Below the pieces are notes generated by a model, which saw only the letters and a program-made list of their open reading frames with translations, made no database searches and was not told the origin of the DNA. A DNA stretch of 22,781 nucleotides from Physocladia obscura. Lineage: Eukaryota; Chytridiomycota; Chytridiomycetes; Chytridiales; Chytriomycetaceae. The stretch's first letter is position 1. Each line of letters starts with the position of its first letter. The DNA lies in the NCBI GenBank assembly GCA_027596945.1, contig JADGJH010000271.1, forward strand, positions 1-22,781, in the 5' to 3' direction. Positions 19,353 to 22,781 of this stretch are shown in pieces. Made by a program: the position numbers and the translations under genes.

Positions 19353-19672
19353 TTTTAAGTGAAAAACTGACATATTTGGGTGAGTATTTATGGTGGACTG
19401 GTTCCAATTCTAACTCTGAATATTTATAATCTATATCAAAATCTGACTCTGAATATTCATAATCATCTGTATCGGAATCGAAATATTGGGAATCTGTATC
19501 TTCAGTATCCAACTCCCAATATTGAATATTCGGAATCTGATTCTGAATATTGTGAGCCGAATTCAGCATTTGATTCTAATTCAGAATCAGTTGGCTCTGT
19601 CTGTGAATCATCTATCAAAGTATCTTCCATTACTTTTCCGAAATAGCATTCTTTAATATCTTTGTTTAGCAT
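19333..19672 (-). pseudogene. Acidic Ser/Asp/Glu/Tyr-rich repeat protein, copy 2, frameshifted
   Basis: ATG at 19672 opens M-L-N-K-D-I-K-E-C-Y, matching copy 1 (M-L-N-K, then S-I-K-E-C-Y). The frame continues with S-E-L-E-S-N-A-E-F and Y-S-E-S-D-S-E-Y to TGA at 19502. From about 19540 the neighbouring frame takes over with Y-W-E-L-D-T-E-D-T-D, D-S-D-T-D-D-Y-E-Y-S-E-S-D and a tail S-E-L-E-L-E-P-V-H, ending TAG at 19333. The tail parallels Y-V-E-L-E-S-S-T of copy 1. One indel in the overlap explains the break. Composition and probable disorder are as in copy 1. An intergenic region with palindromes lies upstream. Confidence 0.5.
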
Positions 19673-20048
19673 TTTTGGACCAAAAGAGAAATTTTATGAA
19701 TTTGTTTTTTTGTTGATCTCTTTATATTGGAATCAAAAAAATTGATAAAATTTGCATCACGTGACTTTTGTACTTGTGTTGACAAAGTATCGATACTTTG
19801 AAACTTAAAATTTTTTTGATAAACATATTTTTTTCTTTACTGGGCAATTAACCGTTTTATCGATAAAAAAAAAAGCCAACAACAATTTTTTGTGGAAAAA
19901 AAATTGTTACAAGTTTATCGATAATTCTTTTGACTATAAATCAAGGGTAACGGGGAATAAAAGAACGTAAAACTCAAAAAAAATACGAAAAAATAGAAAA
20001 ACCATACCTCGAAAACAAACCACAAGCCATTTTTCACAAACTAAAAAA
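19673..20048. promoter_or_regulatory. Divergent intergenic region with TATCGATA palindromes and TCACGTGA box
   Basis: The region separates the acidic ORF (minus, ATG 19672) from the small spliced gene (plus, ATG 20049). It holds TCACGTGA (19757-19764), an 18-bp perfect palindrome centred on ATCGAT (19783-19800), a 14-bp one (19855-19868) and a 10-bp one (19915-19924). All three palindromes contain TATCGATA. A T/A-rich patch with GACTATAAATC near 19930-19940 could be a TATA-like element for the plus-strand gene. TATCGATA is the binding octamer of DREF-type factors in insects; for fungi I assign no factor. CACGTG is a general bHLH site. Confidence 0.55.
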
Positions 20049-20462
20049 ATGCCGGTATGTAAATTCAACATTTTTTAAAAAACCTGAATACCAAATTATT
20101 TTTGGCATATTCAGAGATTCTATGCCCTGAATGACAATCAATTGTCCACTTAACAACTACGCGAGTTACGCAAAAGTTACAAAGATCTCCGACGCCAATA
20201 TACGAATCGTTGTGCAACGAAGGGTGACTATACTGCGCCTTGCATTGGGCCCTTGGGGCAAATAGACCGGTGCTTCAACCAGTTTTGCAAGGTCAAACTA
20301 TGTCGCAACAGATTCAACAGTTGCGCCAGCAGCTGTGCAAAGCTACTGTGCAACCTCAAATTGAGAAGAAAAAACAAAAAGGAGAAAAAAAAGGAGAAAG
20401 AAAAAAATTGGAAACAACGAGATTTTATCTTAAAAAACCGGTCACTCAACGAGTCTGAGTAG
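20049..20462 (+). CDS. Small Lys-rich, Cys-containing protein, spliced, with one in-frame TAA
   Basis: ATG CCG, then a 60-bp intron at 20055-20114 (GTATGT...CTGAAT...TTCAG), then a frame from 20115 to TAG at 20460. It reads R-F-Y-A-L-N-D-N-Q-L-S-T, a TAA at 20151-20153, then Q-L-R-E-L-R-K-S-Y-K-D-L-R-R-Q-Y. The middle has six Cys (C-I-G-P-L-G-Q-I-D-R-C-F-N-Q-F-C and on) with C-x9-C-x3-C-x4-C-x6-C-x3-C spacing. The end is almost pure Lys/Glu (K-K-E-K-K-K-E-K-E-K). An alternative acceptor after 20165 (GCGAG) would skip the TAA and keep the frame. Total about 117 codons; no family recognised. The basic tail suggests RNA or DNA binding, but that is inference. The strong intron signals and promoter-like upstream region favour a real gene. 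Confidence 0.42.
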
Positions 20463-20830
20463 GCGAAAGCACCAGCCAACGGACAAGAAAATTATCACAT
20501 CCACCTCCTTAAACACATTAATCTTTAGGCTAGTTTAAAAACACAAAAATCGCATCACGTATTTTACTTGCATAGATCAAGTCAGTTCGGTCGCAGGCAA
20601 ACTAACCTTCAGAGAGAACCTTATTTTACTTCTTTTTTTTCTATTTCTTTCATTTTCGGAAGATACAAAAAAAAATTGTTGACAAAACTTTTCACTTGCA
20701 AGATTTGAACCTTTTCTTTCAAAATCAATTGTTGACAAAACAAAATAAAAGAAGTCGCCAATTCATTGTTTAAAGTAGGAATCTAAAATCCTAATAAAAT
20801 AAAAAAACAGATATCAGATAGTAACAAAGA
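20463..20830. promoter_or_regulatory. Upstream region of the RTA1-like gene
   Basis: About 370 bp, mostly T- and A-rich, between the small gene's stop and the RTA1 ATG. It has pyrimidine tracts around 20630-20655 and two AAAATCAATTGTTGACAAAA-like stretches (about 20675 and 20720). It likely carries the 3' end of one gene and the promoter of the next. No specific site is assigned. Confidence 0.35.
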
Positions 20831-21943
20831 ATGATCCCCGTTTACAATCCCGACGGCTCATACAACTACACAGCCTCTTTTTATGGCGAAGAGCCGAGCA
20901 AAGGACTTGCAATGACCGCTAGTGCCATATATTGCATCTTATTCTTGGTGCATTTTGTACAAGCCATTCGTTACCGCGCAAGATTTTTCATTGCCGGTAT
21001 TATCGCTTTGCTGATGGAAGCGGGAGGATACGCCCTTCGTGTCATGTCCATCACAAATCCATTTTCCGGCAAGTACTATGCGTTTCAGCAAATCCTCATC
21101 ATTGTCTCGCCCGTTGTGTTTGCAGCGTCCCAATACGTGATGCTCGAAAAAATCATGATGCAGGTGGACAACCAGTCTTTGAACCCGTCATCGACTGTCT
21201 TCCGCGTGTTTGTGAAAGGGATTGCCAAAATATTTGTCCTGTGCGACATTGCTTCGTTCGTGTTGCAAGTTTTTGGATCCGCATCACAAATCTCGGGGGG
21301 TGGCGATGCTATTGACTCTGGCAGAAAGCTTTTGGTGGATGGACTTGTTTTGCAACTGATTTCTTTTGGAGTGTTCATGCTGATTGCAATAATTTTTTCA
21401 GTCACTGCTTCAAAAAACATGAGAGGAAACGACTCTTGGCCAAAGATGATTGGTGCTTTTTTTGCAAGTTCCATTCTCGTGTTTATTCGGTCCCTCTATC
21501 GGTTTATTGAATACATCTTTTCGAACTTGAATCTTTCTTCCAATGAACTCTATGCGTACCTGTTTGATTGCGCAATGATTGCTGCCGCTGCTACAGTACT
21601 TACATTTTGGCATCCCGGAAAATATATGTTGGCGGCTAAAATTGATGCTGAAGCGCTTGCAACAACAAAGACGGAAATGGAATTGCAGCCTGTTCCAAAT
21701 CCAGAAAATGACTACCCAGGGCCATATCAAGCAGGAGAATCCCGCGCTATCGCCAACACACGTAATCATTCAAGAAAAAATTCGGAAAATTATGAAAGCG
21801 AGCCGTACAAGGAATCACACCATGTTGCCTGCTCACGTAAATATTCAGTAAGAAATCAAGTTACTGAAGTGACGCGTCCGTATAGAGAATTACATCCTAA
21901 TGCTAATTCACAGGAACAATTGGAACGAAAATACAATCACTGA
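20831..21943 (+). CDS. RTA1-family seven-helix membrane protein (lipid-translocating exporter-like)
   Basis: Intronless 370-residue frame, ATG at 20831, TGA at 21941-21943. RTA1-family proteins are fungal plasma- or vacuole-membrane proteins linked to lipid export and resistance to toxic lipids or sterol drugs (yeast Rta1, Rsb1). Seven hydrophobic segments lie at about residues 27-48, 52-72, 84-106, 126-150, 167-190, 204-225 and 240-262. Family marks include G-Y-A-L-R after helix 2, I-V-S-P-V-V-F-A-A-S-Q-Y-V in helix 3, D-I-A-S-F-V-L-Q in helix 4 and R-S-L-Y-R-F-I-E-Y at helix 6. The short N-terminus (M-I-P-V-Y-N-P-D-G-S-Y) with Asn sites is outside-facing by family rule. The cytosolic tail of about 100 residues is hydrophilic with three Pro-Tyr-headed repeats. 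No decay; GC content is higher than the flanks. The exact substrate cannot be told from sequence. Confidence 0.96.
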   Translation: MIPVYNPDGSYNYTASFYGEEPSKGLAMTASAIYCILFLVHFVQAIRYRARFFIAGIIALLMEAGGYALRVMSITNPFSGKYYAFQQILIIVSPVVFAASQYVMLEKIMMQVDNQSLNPSSTVFRVFVKGIAKIFVLCDIASFVLQVFGSASQISGGGDAIDSGRKLLVDGLVLQLISFGVFMLIAIIFSVTASKNMRGNDSWPKMIGAFFASSILVFIRSLYRFIEYIFSNLNLSSNELYAYLFDCAMIAAAATVLTFWHPGKYMLAAKIDAEALATTKTEMELQPVPNPENDYPGPYQAGESRAIANTRNHSRKNSENYESEPYKESHHVACSRKYSVRNQVTEVTRPYRELHPNANSQEQLERKYNH

Positions 21944-22169
21944 CCACCGCAGCTTATTTTTTGAAATCAGAAACAAATTTGATTCTGAACAATAAAAATA
22001 ATTGTGATAAACGTTTAATAACCCTAAGAAAAACAAAAATATAAAATATCTGCTAATACTGTATCGGGAAGCTACATGGGAATATACTGCGCTGTAGTTG
22101 TTTCACTTGTTCATTTTGAGTGAATTTTTTATTATTAATAGGCAATGTAATTTTGCGGGTTTGGAAATC
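21944..22169. terminator. 3' region of the RTA1-like gene with poly(A) signal
   Basis: AATAAA at 21991-21996 lies about 48 nt past the TGA, in A/T-rich sequence typical of fungal 3' ends. Nothing else is seen up to the next short frame. Confidence 0.5.
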
Positions 22170-22283
22170 ATGATTGCTCGTATTGAAAGTGATACGAAGG
22201 AGTTGATTCGGATTTGCGACAGATTGCTGTTTTGTTGGGTTGAAAAACCCCTATTCACATTTGTGTTTTTTGTCTTTGAATAA
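22170..22283 (+). other. Short ORF, uncertain
   Basis: ATG at 22170 opens 37 codons (M-I-A-R-I-E-S-D-T-K-E-L-I-R-I-C-D-R-L-L, then a hydrophobic end), closing with a TAA inside an AATAAA at 22279-22284. The same frame is open upstream to 22098. A canonical poly(A) hexamer at the stop suggests it could be the last exon of a small gene. It is too short to identify. Confidence 0.2.
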
Positions 22284-22781
22284 ACATTGAATTGCGTTTC
22301 GAATTCAATTGATTGAAAAATTTAATCCAAAATTCAATAATTTCATAAATCACAGCGATCATGTTGCAGAATACACTTTTTTTTGATTGTTTTAGCTTGG
22401 CTTACTTGAGTCTACTATTCTTTATTTTACTGGATCAGAACGTATTTCCTATCTTCTTTACATTCCACCTCATAGAGTGAAAATTTTCAAAATTAAGACA
22501 TTATCTTCACGTTTCAAAAAACATAAGCCTAAACAAGAAACCAACAATAATAGGTATCTGTAATTTCATTAACTTTGTTGCATATTTCTGCACTTTATTC
22601 AAATGATTCAATGTAGATTTGAATCAAAGAGAATATTCAACACGACGTATCAATAGTACACCATCAACTTGAAGCATCTGTAACAGATTTCTTACTCAAT
22701 ACTTCATGTAAAATGCTTTTGAAGATGTGAAGCCACCATACTACACTAAATAAAAAATAAAAAGTATAAATAAAAAAGTAT
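22284..22781. other. AT-rich end of the window, nothing recognised
   Basis: About 500 bp of A/T-rich sequence with no open frame, repeat or structured element that I can support. Confidence 0.5.

Noticed and set aside
20228..20479. 83-codon minus-strand ORF with Phe/Ser-rich centre
   Set aside because: It is antisense to the Lys/Glu-rich tail of the small spliced gene; Phe and Ser runs are just the complement of AAA/AAG/GAG.
1..22781. tRNA, rRNA or other structured RNA genes
   Set aside because: I looked for T-loop (GGTTCRA) and paired-arm patterns on both strands by eye and found none that fold into a full cloverleaf. A covariance-model scan would be decisive.

Overview
The window looks like an AT-rich nuclear stretch from a fungus, probably an early-diverging (chytrid-like) one. 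The evidence is an intact RTA1-family membrane protein (a largely fungal family), a glutamine/asparagine-rich C2H2 regulator, and many short introns of about 53-61 bp with GTxxGT donors, CTGAT-like branch sites and CAG/TAG acceptors. The lineage is an inference. Only two genes are plainly intact; most other coding signal is partial, split or interrupted.

Layout. 1-1378: 3' end of a leucine-rich-repeat gene in which each 28-residue repeat is its own 84-bp exon. 1379-3132: AT-rich, with a possible Myb/SANT-like remnant. 3133-4300 (+): an O-fucosyltransferase-like gene broken by stops, convergent with 4337-5442 (-), a decayed, intron-bearing fragment of the RNA polymerase III largest subunit. 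5443-11990: gene-poor, holding two degenerate pogo/Tigger-like transposase copies in opposite orientations. 11821-12088: a local duplication around a 10-N gap, beside the 3' end of an intact zinc-finger gene (12095-13861, -). 14479-14982: shattered coding frames of an unknown protein with an internal repeat.

15365-19672 is the most unusual block. Two paralogous acidic Ser/Asp/Glu/Tyr-rich ORFs lie on the minus strand on either side of a damaged beta-type amino-methyltransferase (DPPY-like motif before the FxGxG-like motif). A coiled-coil ORF starts 4 nt after the methyltransferase stop. Upstream of the outer acidic ORF is a shared intergenic region with three TATCGATA-centred palindromes and a TCACGTGA box. 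It faces a small Lys/Cys-rich spliced gene (20049-20462, +). The intact RTA1-like gene follows (20831-21943, +), then AT-rich sequence to the end.

How the parts relate. The zinc-finger and RTA1 genes look like ordinary functional genes. The methyltransferase, coiled-coil and acidic genes may be a captured or once-mobile module, with an analogy to bacterial or viral DNA-modification loci; this is inference. Several frames are interrupted only by TAA or TAG while most credible gene ends are TGA. I report that pattern with the evidence against recoding. No rRNA, tRNA or CRISPR array was seen.
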